Shown piece after piece: positions 57,605-64,000 of a DNA stretch of 64,000 nt. Origin of the DNA: Glycomyces amatae (GTDB lineage Bacteria; Actinomycetota; Actinomycetes; Mycobacteriales; Micromonosporaceae). The stretch's first letter is position 1. Every line of letters begins with the position of its first letter. The notes under the pieces are model-generated. The model was not told where the DNA came from and made no database searches. It saw only the letters and a program-made list of their open reading frames with translations. The translations under genes and the position numbers were made by a program. The stretch is taken from assembly GCF_020991375.1 (NCBI RefSeq), contig NZ_JAJLQZ010000006.1, positions 248,001 to 312,000 on the forward strand. The letters are read 5' to 3'.

Positions 57605-59671
57605 CTACCCGGCCTCGGTCGGGGCCGCGAGGACGGCGGCGAGCGCGGCCTCCAGGTAGGGGCCGAGCGTGGCCGCGTACGTGTTGGTCAGGTGGGCGTC
57701 GTCGCGGTAGACCAGGACGTTGCCGACCACGGGCGGGCAGGACTCGGCCTCGCAGATGTAGTCGGTGAGGTCGATCTTGGCGACCCCGTCAGGGACCGCC
57801 AGGGACGCGAACGCGTCCTCCTCGAAGTAGTCGCCGCGGTCGACCGCGCACTCGGGCGACGCGGGTCCGTGCAGGTCGACGCACATGGGGACGTCGAAGC
57901 GCGGGCTGGGCGTGTCGCGCACGACCGCGACCTGCGCGCCGGTGGCGAGCAGCTGCTCGTAGCGGTCGGTGTAGTCCGGGAAGGTCTCGTAGGCCTCGTA
58001 CCCGACGCGGGAGCCGTAGGTGAAGACCAGGTCGGGCCGCATGGCCCCGATCTCGGCGACGACGGCGTCGTTCCAGGCCGCGCAGGAGGTGTAGCGCTCC
58101 TCGCCGAGGGCCTCCTGGCCGGTCTCGATGATGCACGCGTTCTTGATGTACGTGACCACGTGCCAGTCGCGGGACTCGGCGGCGGCGAGCACGGCCGGGA
58201 GCCAGTGCCAGATCTTGGAGCCGCCGTACATGACGACGGTGGCGGTCGACTCGGATTCGGGGGCCCCGAAGTCGCAGCGGATCGGCTCGTAGCCGTTCAT
58301 GGACTGGTTGCACTCGTCGGACAGGGCCGGGTCGCGGTCGTCGGCGGCGTCGAGCGTGGACGGCGCGAAGTCGGCCTCGGCGACGTCGAGGCCCTCGGCG
58401 AGGGCCGCGGCGCCGGGGTAGCGGTCGGTGTCGGCGGCGGCGTCGGCCAGGCGCGCGCGCTCGTAGGAGATGTACCCGCTCAGGGCGGCGCAGGCGGCGA
58501 GGACCAGGGCGACGCAGGCGGCGCCGAGGGCGAAGGCGCCGCGCGCGGTGCGCTGGCCCAGGCCCGTGGCGGGCAGGCCGACCTCGACGGTCCGGTTGGT
58601 GAGGAACGCGAGGACCGCTGACGCGGCGAGGATGCCGAGGCCGCCGGGGAGCGTGGCGGTGTCGCGTCCGGTGGCGGTGAGGTAGCAGATGAGGACCGGC
58701 CAGTGCCACAGGTAGAGGGTGTAGGAGAGGACGCCGAGGCGCTGGAGGGGCCAGGTGTTGAGCAGGCGCCCGGCGCCGGTGCCGGGGGCCGCGGTGGCGG
58801 CGAGGATGACGGCGCACGCGCCCGCGACCGGCGCGAGGGCGGCCCAGCCGGGGAAGGCCGTGGACTCGAGGAAGGCCCCGGCGAAGACGAGGACGCCGAC
58901 CCCGGCCCAGCCGAGGACCGCGGGGGCGGGGCCGCGCAGGCGCCGCGTCCAGCCCCTGGAGGCCGGGCGCAGGGCCAGCGCGAGGAGGCCGCCGGCGGCG
59001 AACTGCCACAGTCGCGCGCGGGTGTCGAAGTAGGCGAAGGCCTGGTTGGTCGCGGTCTCCCACAGCGCGAACGCGAAGGACGCGGCGAGGAGGAGGGCGA
59101 GGACGGCCGCGACGGCCCGCATGGGGGGCAGGCCGGCGCGGCGGGCGGCCCACAGGACGGCGCCGACGAGGACCGGCCACAGGACGTAGAACTGGGCCTG
59201 GACGCCGAGGGACCAGTAGTGCTGGACGATGCTCGCGCCGTTGTTGGAGGAGAGGTAGTCGACCGAGTGGGCGGCGAGGTTCCAGTTGCCGTAGTAGAGC
59301 GCGGAGGCGAGGATGTCGCCGAGCTGCTGGTTCCAGGTGGCGCGCGGCAGCCACAGGACGACCATGAGGACGGTGGCGGCGGCGACGATGAGGGCGGGCG
59401 GGAAGATGCGGCGGACGATGCGGGCGGCGTAGGCGAGGTGGCCGAGGCCGCGGCCGGCGTCGGCCGAGCGCAGGAACCCGGCGGTGATGAAGAAGCCGGA
59501 CATGAGCAGGAAGATGTCGACGCCGCCGGAGACGCGGTCGAACCAGATGTGGTAGACGGCGATGACGGCGATGGCGAGGCCGCGGAGGCCGTCGATCTCG
59601 CGCAGGCGCGGGGGCCGGGCGGGCGCGGCGGCGGGGGGCGCGGTGTCGGCCGAGGTGGCGGTGGCGCTCAT
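57605..59671 (-). CDS. OafA/YrhL-type membrane acyltransferase with SGNH domain
   Basis: The 688-residue protein has an acyltransferase-3 domain of about ten helices (residues 25-390), starting with RLREIDGLRGLAIAVIAVYH. The catalytic-type His, VDIFLLMSGFFITAGFLR and YWSLGVQAQFYVLWPVLV are all seen. An extracytoplasmic SGNH-like domain follows (about 440-680) with VVMYGGSKIWHWLPAVLAAA and a late DDAHLTNTYAATLGPYL catalytic Asp/His segment. It probably acetylates a surface polysaccharide or peptidoglycan. In the SGNH block the usual GDS is GGS, so that nucleophile motif is unusual. The ATG at 59671 has GGAG upstream; the much longer frame upstream is GC-driven. Confidence 0.92.
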   Translation of the reverse strand: MSATATSADTAPPAAAPARPPRLREIDGLRGLAIAVIAVYHIWFDRVSGGVDIFLLMSGFFITAGFLRSADAGRGLGHLAYAARIVRRIFPPALIVAAATVLMVVLWLPRATWNQQLGDILASALYYGNWNLAAHSVDYLSSNNGASIVQHYWSLGVQAQFYVLWPVLVGAVLWAARRAGLPPMRAVAAVLALLLAASFAFALWETATNQAFAYFDTRARLWQFAAGGLLALALRPASRGWTRRLRGPAPAVLGWAGVGVLVFAGAFLESTAFPGWAALAPVAGACAVILAATAAPGTGAGRLLNTWPLQRLGVLSYTLYLWHWPVLICYLTATGRDTATLPGGLGILAASAVLAFLTNRTVEVGLPATGLGQRTARGAFALGAACVALVLAACAALSGYISYERARLADAAADTDRYPGAAALAEGLDVAEADFAPSTLDAADDRDPALSDECNQSMNGYEPIRCDFGAPESESTATVVMYGGSKIWHWLPAVLAAAESRDWHVVTYIKNACIIETGQEALGEERYTSCAAWNDAVVAEIGAMRPDLVFTYGSRVGYEAYETFPDYTDRYEQLLATGAQVAVVRDTPSPRFDVPMCVDLHGPASPECAVDRGDYFEEDAFASLAVPDGVAKIDLTDYICEAESCPPVVGNVLVYRDDAHLTNTYAATLGPYLEAALAAVLAAPTEAG

Positions 59672-59877
59672 GGGTCTCCGGAGGCGGTGGGGAGGTGCGT
59701 CCACGCGGGGTGGCGGTGAGGCGACTCCGAGCCTAGCCGCGGCGGGTCGCGGGGAGGCGAGGGCCGGGCGTGTTTCGGGGGCGGCGGCTGCGGCCGGCGG
59801 CGCGGTGGCCGCTTTCCTGCGCCGAAGGCGCCCGGGAAGCGGCCGCCGCGGCGAGGGAAGGCGACTTCGCCGGAAAG

Positions 59878-60180
59878 GTGAAGGGCGCGTCCGGGGCGAA
59901 TGGGGCATTGGCGGGCCCCCGGGCTCAAGGGTGCCTCGCGGGTGCGACAAGTCCGGCGGAGCCGGGTCGGTGGCGAAAAGGTGAGCGGCGGTTCCGGGGC
60001 GAATCGGACATTGGCGGGCCCCCGGTTCCAAGGGTGCCCTGCGGGTGCGACATATCAGCAGGAGCGGTCCGGTCGGGAAAGGTAAGCGGCGATTCCCGGA
60101 TGAATCGGGCGTTCGCAAGCGCCCTCGGTTCGAGCGCGCCCCGGGGGTGCGACATGGTTTCGCGGGTGGATCGACGGGCC
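59878..60180. repeat. Three imperfect tandem repeats of about 103 bp
   Basis: Unit 1 is 59878-59980, unit 2 59981-60081 and unit 3 60082 to about 60180. Each begins GTGAAGGGCG/GTGAGCGGCG/GTAAGCGGCG and contains CATTGGCGGGCCCCCGG (units 1 and 2) and a shared GTGCGACA. Units 1 and 2 are clearly closest to each other. A diverged copy lies at 24474-24544. On the minus strand all could read SHPxGxLEPGG, but no start or ribosome site supports coding. Confidence 0.8.
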
Positions 60181-60191
60181 TGGGCGAAGCG

Positions 60192-60246
60192 TTGACACCA
60201 GGGGTTCCCACATGCCAGGATTGCAGTGCCTTAACGATCGTTAAGG
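60192..60246 (+). promoter_or_regulatory. Promoter and 18-bp palindromic operator for acyl-CoA genes
   Basis: TTGACA (60192-60197) and CAGGAT (60216-60221), spaced 18 nt, form a plausible promoter. A perfect 18-bp palindrome CCTTAACGATCGTTAAGG (60229-60246) overlaps the expected start of transcription, a standard position for a TetR-type repressor. The motif style TTAACG/CGTTAA fits repressors of acyl-CoA metabolism; the regulator gene is not in the window. Confidence 0.75.
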
Positions 60247-60274
60247 GACTGGATCGTCGTGGAGGAGCGGTTCC

Positions 60275-61798
60275 GTGGACTTCAGCGGGCACTACCCGGC
60301 CGAACGCGCGCGGATCGAGCGCGGCGGGGCCGAGAAGTACCACCAGGCCGCCGCCGCGGCGGGCAAGTACCACGCCCGCGAGCGCATCAGGCGCCTGTGC
60401 GACCCCGACTCCTTCCGCGAGGACGCCCTCTGGGCCAACCCCGACCCGAGCCTGCCCGCCGACGGCGTCGTGGTCGGCACCGCCACCGTCCAGGGCCGCC
60501 CGATCCGCCTGGTCGCCAACGACTCCACCGTCAAGGCCGGGTCCTGGGGCGCGCGCACCGTCGAGAAGATCATCCGCACCGTCGAGGCGGCCCAGCTCGA
60601 GCAGCACCCCATCGTCTACCTCGTCGACTCCGCCGGGGCCCGCATCACCGACCAGGTCCAGCTGTTCCCCGGCCGCCGCGGCGCCGGCCGGATCTTCCAC
60701 GAGCAGGTCCGCGCCTCCGGCCGCGTCCCCCAGGCGTGCGCGCTCTTCGGGCCCTCCGCCGCCGGCGGCGCCTACATCCCCGCGTTCTGCGACATCGTCG
60801 CCATGGTCGACGGCAACGCCTCCATGTACCTCGGCAGCCCGCGCATGGTCGAGATGGTCACCGGCGAGAAGACCACCCTGGAGGACATGGGCGGCGCGCG
60901 CGTCCACTGCGAGCAGTCCGGCGTCGGGCACTTTCTGTGCCGCAACGAGGACGAGGCCATCGCCGACGTGCGCCGCTGGCTCTCCTACCTGCCGTCGAAC
61001 TGGACGCAGCCCGCGCCGGTGCGCGCGGCCCGGCCGCCGATGCCAGTGGACCTCGCATCGGTCGTCCCCGAGAGCGAGTCGGCCCCGTTCGACATGCACC
61101 GCTTCCTCGACGGCCTGGTCGACCAGGGCTCGGTCCTGGAGGTGCAGGCCCGCTGGGCCGGGGAGCTGATGACCGCGTTCGCGCGCCTGGACGGGCGCCC
61201 GGTCGGCGTCGTCGCCAACAACTCGGCGGTGCGCGGCGGGGTCCTGTTCTCCGACTCCGCCGACAAGGCCGCCCGGTTCGTGAACACGTGCGACGCGTTC
61301 AACGTGCCGCTGCTGTTCCTCGCCGACGTCCCCGGCTTCATGGTCGGCTCGGCCGTCGAGCACGCCGGGATCATCCGCCACGGCGCCAAGATGATCGCCG
61401 CCGTCGCCGAGGCCACCGTCCCCAAGCTGTGCGTCGTCGTCCGCAAGGCCTACGGCGCCGGGCTGTACGCGATGGCCGGCCCCGCCTTCGGGTCCGACGC
61501 CGTGCTGGCCCTGCCGACCGCCCGGATCGCCGTCATGGGCGCCGAGGCGGCCGTCAACGCCGTGTACGCCAACAAGATCGCCGCGATCGAGGACCCCGGG
61601 GCGCGCGAGCGCTTCGTCGCCGACCGCCGCGCCGAATACGAAGCCGACGTCGACCTGCGAAGGCTCGCAGGGGAACTCGTCGTCGACGACATCCTCGCCC
61701 CCGAGGAGCTCCGCGATGACCTCATCGCCCGTTACCGCCGGCTGACCCACAAGGACCGCCGGTTCTCCGACCGCAGGCACCCGATCACACCGGTGTGA
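60275..61798 (+). CDS. Acyl-CoA carboxylase carboxyltransferase (beta) subunit
   Basis: The 507-residue subunit moves CO2 from biotin to an acyl-CoA. It has N- and C-terminal crotonase-like halves: IVYLVDSAGARITDQ, GPSAAGGAYIPAFCDIV (oxyanion loop), then LFLADVPGFMVGSAVEHAGI, VRKAYGAGLYAMAGPAFGSD and LPTARIAVMGAEAAVNAVY. The GTG at 60275 has GGAGGAGC upstream. The next gene, 29 bp away, is an acyl-CoA dehydrogenase, as in leucine/isovalerate catabolism where methylcrotonyl-CoA carboxylase is used, so methylcrotonyl- or another branched acyl-CoA is a likely substrate. The biotin carboxylase subunit is not beside it. Confidence 0.92.
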   Translation: MDFSGHYPAERARIERGGAEKYHQAAAAAGKYHARERIRRLCDPDSFREDALWANPDPSLPADGVVVGTATVQGRPIRLVANDSTVKAGSWGARTVEKIIRTVEAAQLEQHPIVYLVDSAGARITDQVQLFPGRRGAGRIFHEQVRASGRVPQACALFGPSAAGGAYIPAFCDIVAMVDGNASMYLGSPRMVEMVTGEKTTLEDMGGARVHCEQSGVGHFLCRNEDEAIADVRRWLSYLPSNWTQPAPVRAARPPMPVDLASVVPESESAPFDMHRFLDGLVDQGSVLEVQARWAGELMTAFARLDGRPVGVVANNSAVRGGVLFSDSADKAARFVNTCDAFNVPLLFLADVPGFMVGSAVEHAGIIRHGAKMIAAVAEATVPKLCVVVRKAYGAGLYAMAGPAFGSDAVLALPTARIAVMGAEAAVNAVYANKIAAIEDPGARERFVADRRAEYEADVDLRRLAGELVVDDILAPEELRDDLIARYRRLTHKDRRFSDRRHPITPV

Positions 61799-61827
61799 AC
61801 GCGGCCCGCACATCAGAGGGAGCAGCC

Positions 61828-62955
61828 ATGAGACTCGACATCGAGCAGACCGATTTCGCCGCCGCCGTGCGCGAGTTCGCCGAAGAGCAGATCAAGCCGG
61901 TCATCGGCGGCTTCTACGAGCGGGGCGAGTTCCCCGCGGACCTCGTCCGCGAGCTGGGCAAGCTGGGCGTCCTCGGGGTCACCCTTCCCGAGGAGTACGG
62001 CGGCAGCGGCCAGGGCCTGCTCATGCTCGGCCTCGCCATCGAGGAGCTCGCCCGCGTCGACGCCTCGGTGGCCGTCACCGTGGAGGCCTCGGTGACCCTC
62101 GGCGCCGAGGGCCTGGCCCGATACGGGACGAAGGAGCAGTGCGACCGCTGGCTGCCGCGGCTGGCCGCCGGGGAGGGCCTGGTCGCGTTCGCGCTCACCG
62201 AGCCCGGCGGCGGCACCGACGCCGGACACACCGACACCAAGGCGCGCCTCGAGGACGGCGAGTGGGTCATCGACGGCGCGAAGTGCTTCATCACCAACGC
62301 GGGCACCGAGATGACCGACCTGATCATCACCACGGCGCAGACCGGGCCCGGCGAGGTCTCGTGCATCGCGGTCGAGCCGGGCACGCCCGGGCTCCAGATC
62401 GGGCCCGAGTACTCGAAGGTGGGGTGGCGGGCCTCGGACACGCGGCCGGTCTACTTCGACGGGTGCCGGGTGCCGGAGGCGAACCTCGTCGGGCAGCGCG
62501 GGCGCGGGTTCGTGCAGTTCCTGGAGCTGCTCGACGCCGGGCGCGTCGCCATCGCGGCGCTCGCGACCGGTTCGGCCCAGGGGTGCCTGGACGAGTCGGT
62601 GGCGCACGCCAAGGAGCGGGAGGCGTTCGGGCGGCCGATCTTCGAGAACCAGGCCATCGCGTTCATGCTCGCCGACATGCGGCTGCGGGCCCACACCTCG
62701 CGGCTGGCGTGGCAGGACGCGGCGCTGAAGGCCGACGCGGGCGAGCCGTTCGGCACCGACGCGGCGCTGGCGAAGCTCCACGCGTCGCAGGCGGCGGTCG
62801 ACAACGCGCGGGACGCGACGCAGATCTTCGGCGGGTACGGGTTCATGAACGAGACGCCGGTGGCGCGGGCCTGGCGCGACTGCAAGGTCCTGGAGATCGG
62901 CGAGGGCACGAACGAGGTGCAGCGGATGCTCATCGCCCGGTCGCTGGGGGTGTAG
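61828..62955 (+). CDS. Acyl-CoA dehydrogenase
   Basis: This FAD enzyme introduces the alpha-beta double bond in an acyl-CoA. The 375-residue protein shows LGVLGVTLPEEYGGSGQGLL, AFALTEPGGGTDAGHTDTKA (FAD/acyl binding), CFITNAGTEMTDL, the EYSKVGWRASDTRPVYFDGC segment and the C-terminal QIFGGYGFMNETP. KVLEIGEGTNEVQ carries the expected catalytic Glu. An ATG at 61828 with GAGGGAGC is the start; the frame is open for 11 codons upstream into the carboxylase stop region. With the preceding carboxyltransferase it suggests branched-chain acyl-CoA breakdown under the same operator. The transferred electrons go to ETF, not encoded here. Confidence 0.94.
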   Translation: MRLDIEQTDFAAAVREFAEEQIKPVIGGFYERGEFPADLVRELGKLGVLGVTLPEEYGGSGQGLLMLGLAIEELARVDASVAVTVEASVTLGAEGLARYGTKEQCDRWLPRLAAGEGLVAFALTEPGGGTDAGHTDTKARLEDGEWVIDGAKCFITNAGTEMTDLIITTAQTGPGEVSCIAVEPGTPGLQIGPEYSKVGWRASDTRPVYFDGCRVPEANLVGQRGRGFVQFLELLDAGRVAIAALATGSAQGCLDESVAHAKEREAFGRPIFENQAIAFMLADMRLRAHTSRLAWQDAALKADAGEPFGTDAALAKLHASQAAVDNARDATQIFGGYGFMNETPVARAWRDCKVLEIGEGTNEVQRMLIARSLGV

Positions 62956-63406
62956 CGGGCACTGGGGCTTCGGCGCCCCGCCTGCGGGACGGCCCGCTCC
63001 GCGTTCGCGGAGCGGGCCGTCCGCTGTCGCGGGCGCGTCGGGCGAGGGCGGGGCCGCTGCGCGAGCTCGAGGACCGGCCGGCCTCGGCGGGCCGCTCCGC
63101 GGGCGCGGGGAGGCCCGGGTCCCGACGAGCGTGCCGTTGGCGCCGATCGGGCCCGCGGCGCGGGGAGGGCCGGGCCGAGTGGCGCGAGGGGCGCCGCGGG
63201 CGCGTGGTGCGCGGACCTGTCGGAATGCCGAGTGACGGCTGAGAGTTTGCTTAAAGCTTCAACTAAGCTCTTGAGCTTCCACGCCAATGCGTGACAAGCT
63301 CGGCATTCCGGCGTCCGCGGCCGCAGGCGCCGCGGCGGCCGGACCGGGGCCCGCAGGCGGCCCCGGCCGGACGGGGCGCCGCACCTCAAGCGCAAGGAGC
63401 TCAACG
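62956..63406. promoter_or_regulatory. Intergenic region with inverted repeats upstream of the Rieske gene
   Basis: After the acyl-CoA dehydrogenase terminator, these 451 bp hold a 12-bp inverted pair CGGAATGCCGAG (63221-63232) and CTCGGCATTCCG (63299-63310). Between them is an unusually AT-rich section with two palindromes, TTAAAGCTTCAA (63251-63262, imperfect) and AAGCTCTTGAGCTT (63265-63278, perfect). This looks like a regulated promoter. No gene is visible. Confidence 0.55.
62987..63022 (+). terminator. Terminator after acyl-CoA dehydrogenase gene, 16-bp stem
   Basis: GGACGGCCCGCTCCGC (62987-63002) pairs perfectly with GCGGAGCGGGCCGTCC (63007-63022) around GTTC, 32 nt after the stop. Confidence 0.9.
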
Positions 63407-63904
63407 ATGACCGACACCAAGGCCGGGAACGACCTGGCGAGACGAGTGCTCGCGAAGGGCAACGCCTCGCGGCGGGGCGTGATGTGCGGGCTGGCCGGGC
63501 TCGGCGCCGCGGGCGCGCTCGCCGCCTGCGGCACCGCCGAACCGCCCTCCTCCTCCGGCGGCGACGCCGACGCGACCACCGGCGCCGACGCCTCCGGCGA
63601 CGGCTCGACCGGCTCGGGCGCCGGCACCGCGGTCGCCACGACCGACGAGGTCCCCGAGGGCGGCGGCATCGTCGTCGACGAGACCGTGATCGTCCAGCCC
63701 AGCGCGGACGAGTTCCTCGCCTTCTCGGCGGTCTGCCCGCACCAGGGCGCGATCGTCGGCGCCCCCGGCGCCGACGGCAGCATCGTCTGCCCCAGCCACG
63801 GCTCGGCCTGGACCATCGACGGCGCGCTCGAGCAGGGCCCGGCCGAGGTCGACCTCGCCGAAGTGGCGATCACCGTGGAGGACGGCCAGATCTTCCTGGG
63901 CTGA
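63407..63904 (+). CDS. Rieske [2Fe-2S] lipoprotein
   Basis: The 165-residue protein starts at an ATG (63407) with AAGGAG 8 nt upstream. It has a twin-Arg-containing signal (NASRRGVMCGLAGLGAAGAL) ending in lipobox LAAC, which suggests Tat export, and a Ser/Thr/Gly/Asp-rich linker. The Rieske domain binds a 2Fe-2S cluster through CPHQG (Cys and His) and CPSHGS (Cys and His). Such small actinobacterial Rieske lipoproteins act in electron transfer at the outer face of the membrane; the partner is not known. A terminator follows. Confidence 0.92.
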   Translation: MTDTKAGNDLARRVLAKGNASRRGVMCGLAGLGAAGALAACGTAEPPSSSGGDADATTGADASGDGSTGSGAGTAVATTDEVPEGGGIVVDETVIVQPSADEFLAFSAVCPHQGAIVGAPGADGSIVCPSHGSAWTIDGALEQGPAEVDLAEVAITVEDGQIFLG

Positions 63905-63918
63905 CCGCGGACGCGGGA

Positions 63919-63948
63919 GCGGCCGGGGAGCACCCGCTCCCCGGCCGC
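63919..63948. terminator. Terminator after Rieske gene, 13-bp stem
   Basis: GCGGCCGGGGAGC (63919-63931) pairs perfectly with GCTCCCCGGCCGC (63936-63948) around ACCC, followed by TTCGCTTCC. It may also end a leftward gene entering from the right edge. Confidence 0.88.
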
Positions 63949-63964
63949 TTCGCTTCCCCGCGGA

Positions 63965-64000
63965 TCAGGTCAGGGCGTCGGCCGCGGCCGGGTCCGAGTC
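63965..64000 (-). CDS. Possible C-terminus of a leftward gene cut by the window edge
   Basis: Read leftward, the last 36 bp give DSDPAAADALT and a TGA at 63965-63967, right before the hairpin at 63919-63948. The codon choice is GC-rich as in real genes here, and the position beyond a bidirectional hairpin fits. Eleven residues are too few to identify or confirm a gene. Confidence 0.3.
   Translation of the reverse strand, partial: DSDPAAADALT

Larger units (their letters stand above)
59672..60274. other. Long non-coding region with tandem repeats and a promoter
   Basis: These 603 bp contain no convincing gene. From left: the leader of the acyltransferase, a Gly/Ala-coding-looking GC-rich stretch, three tandem repeats (59878-60180), then promoter and operator elements for the acyl-CoA carboxylase gene. 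Long frames on both strands here are compositional. Confidence 0.6.

Noticed and set aside
57605..61813. Leftward open frame of 1402 codons
   Set aside because: Only the part from 59671 leftward has a recognisable protein. The rest lies antisense to the carboxylase gene and through the tandem repeats, and is open only because stop codons are rare at this GC content.
1..64000. CRISPR array or rRNA operon
   Set aside because: The only regular repeats are the 43-bp and 103-bp tandem arrays without unique spacers; no rRNA signature sequence was seen.

Overview
This 64 kb window is very GC-rich chromosomal DNA (I estimate about 73 percent; not computed) from an actinomycete. The supporting genes are a DUF397/Xre-DUF5753 pair, a DUF574-type methyltransferase, WhiB4, CarD, three tandem LytR-CpsA-Psr (LCP) proteins, an LPXTG surface protein and abundant GTG starts. 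Gene content would fit a Glycomyces/Stackebrandtia-like or other filamentous actinomycete, but the genus is inference. Several blocks keep an order I know from Mycobacterium tuberculosis: folB-folK-DUF3180; LpqE-like lipoprotein/carD/ispF; and RidA/DUF4177/two ArsA-like ATPases/whiB4/ponA2.

Layout. 1-6.7 kb: two divergent ABC-permease-like proteins (the first cut by the window edge), DUF3180, folK, folB, a voltage-sensor-like membrane protein and glpD. 6.7-10.4 kb: a 43-bp tandem repeat, tRNA-Arg and an accessory patch (small hypothetical, DUF397, DUF5753 regulator, DUF574 methyltransferase). 10.5-16.5 kb: cell-envelope glycopolymer genes (LCP ligase, UDP-glucuronate decarboxylase, polyprenyl phosphoglycosyltransferase, GT4 glycosyltransferase, CDP-alcohol phosphatidyltransferase). 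16.7-28.6 kb: a GCS2-family ligase, a membrane protein, glyA, an LPXTG protein, a NylC/DmpA-type Ntn hydrolase, a GH114-like lipoprotein, a GGDEF protein and a zinc-ribbon membrane protein. 28.8-32.3 kb: three tandem LCP genes, the last two a recent duplication. 32.4-38.3 kb: a siderophore-interacting flavoprotein behind an iron box, an ABC/FtsX transporter with a 37-residue coupled membrane peptide, a divergent histidine kinase and tRNA-Tyr. 38.5-47.9 kb: yajQ, a membrane protein with two L7/L12-type domains, recD2, a DEDDh exonuclease, a lipoprotein, carD, ispF, a TPR protein, an FAH-family protein, RidA and DUF4177. 48-57.6 kb: ArsA-like pair, whiB4, ponA2, an orphan MacB-type ATPase, an EEP-family phosphatase, tRNA-Ser and deoD. 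57.6-64 kb: an OafA-type acyltransferase, a tandem repeat, an acyl-CoA carboxyltransferase/acyl-CoA dehydrogenase pair behind an 18-bp operator, and a Rieske lipoprotein.

The most unusual signal is non-coding. A structured element of about 240 bp occurs twice in opposite orientation (33561-33800 and 50949-51186, about 96 percent identical). Each copy ends in a T-tract and is followed by two perfect DnaA boxes (TTATCCACA). I cannot assign it to any known family. Other points of interest are a 103-bp tandem repeat with a distant relative, the 37-residue coupled peptide, an FAH-like protein lacking the catalytic histidine segment, and several clear operator-like palindromes.

Most convergent gene pairs are separated by long perfect hairpins, listed as terminators. 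I saw no CRISPR array, transposase, integrase or rRNA.
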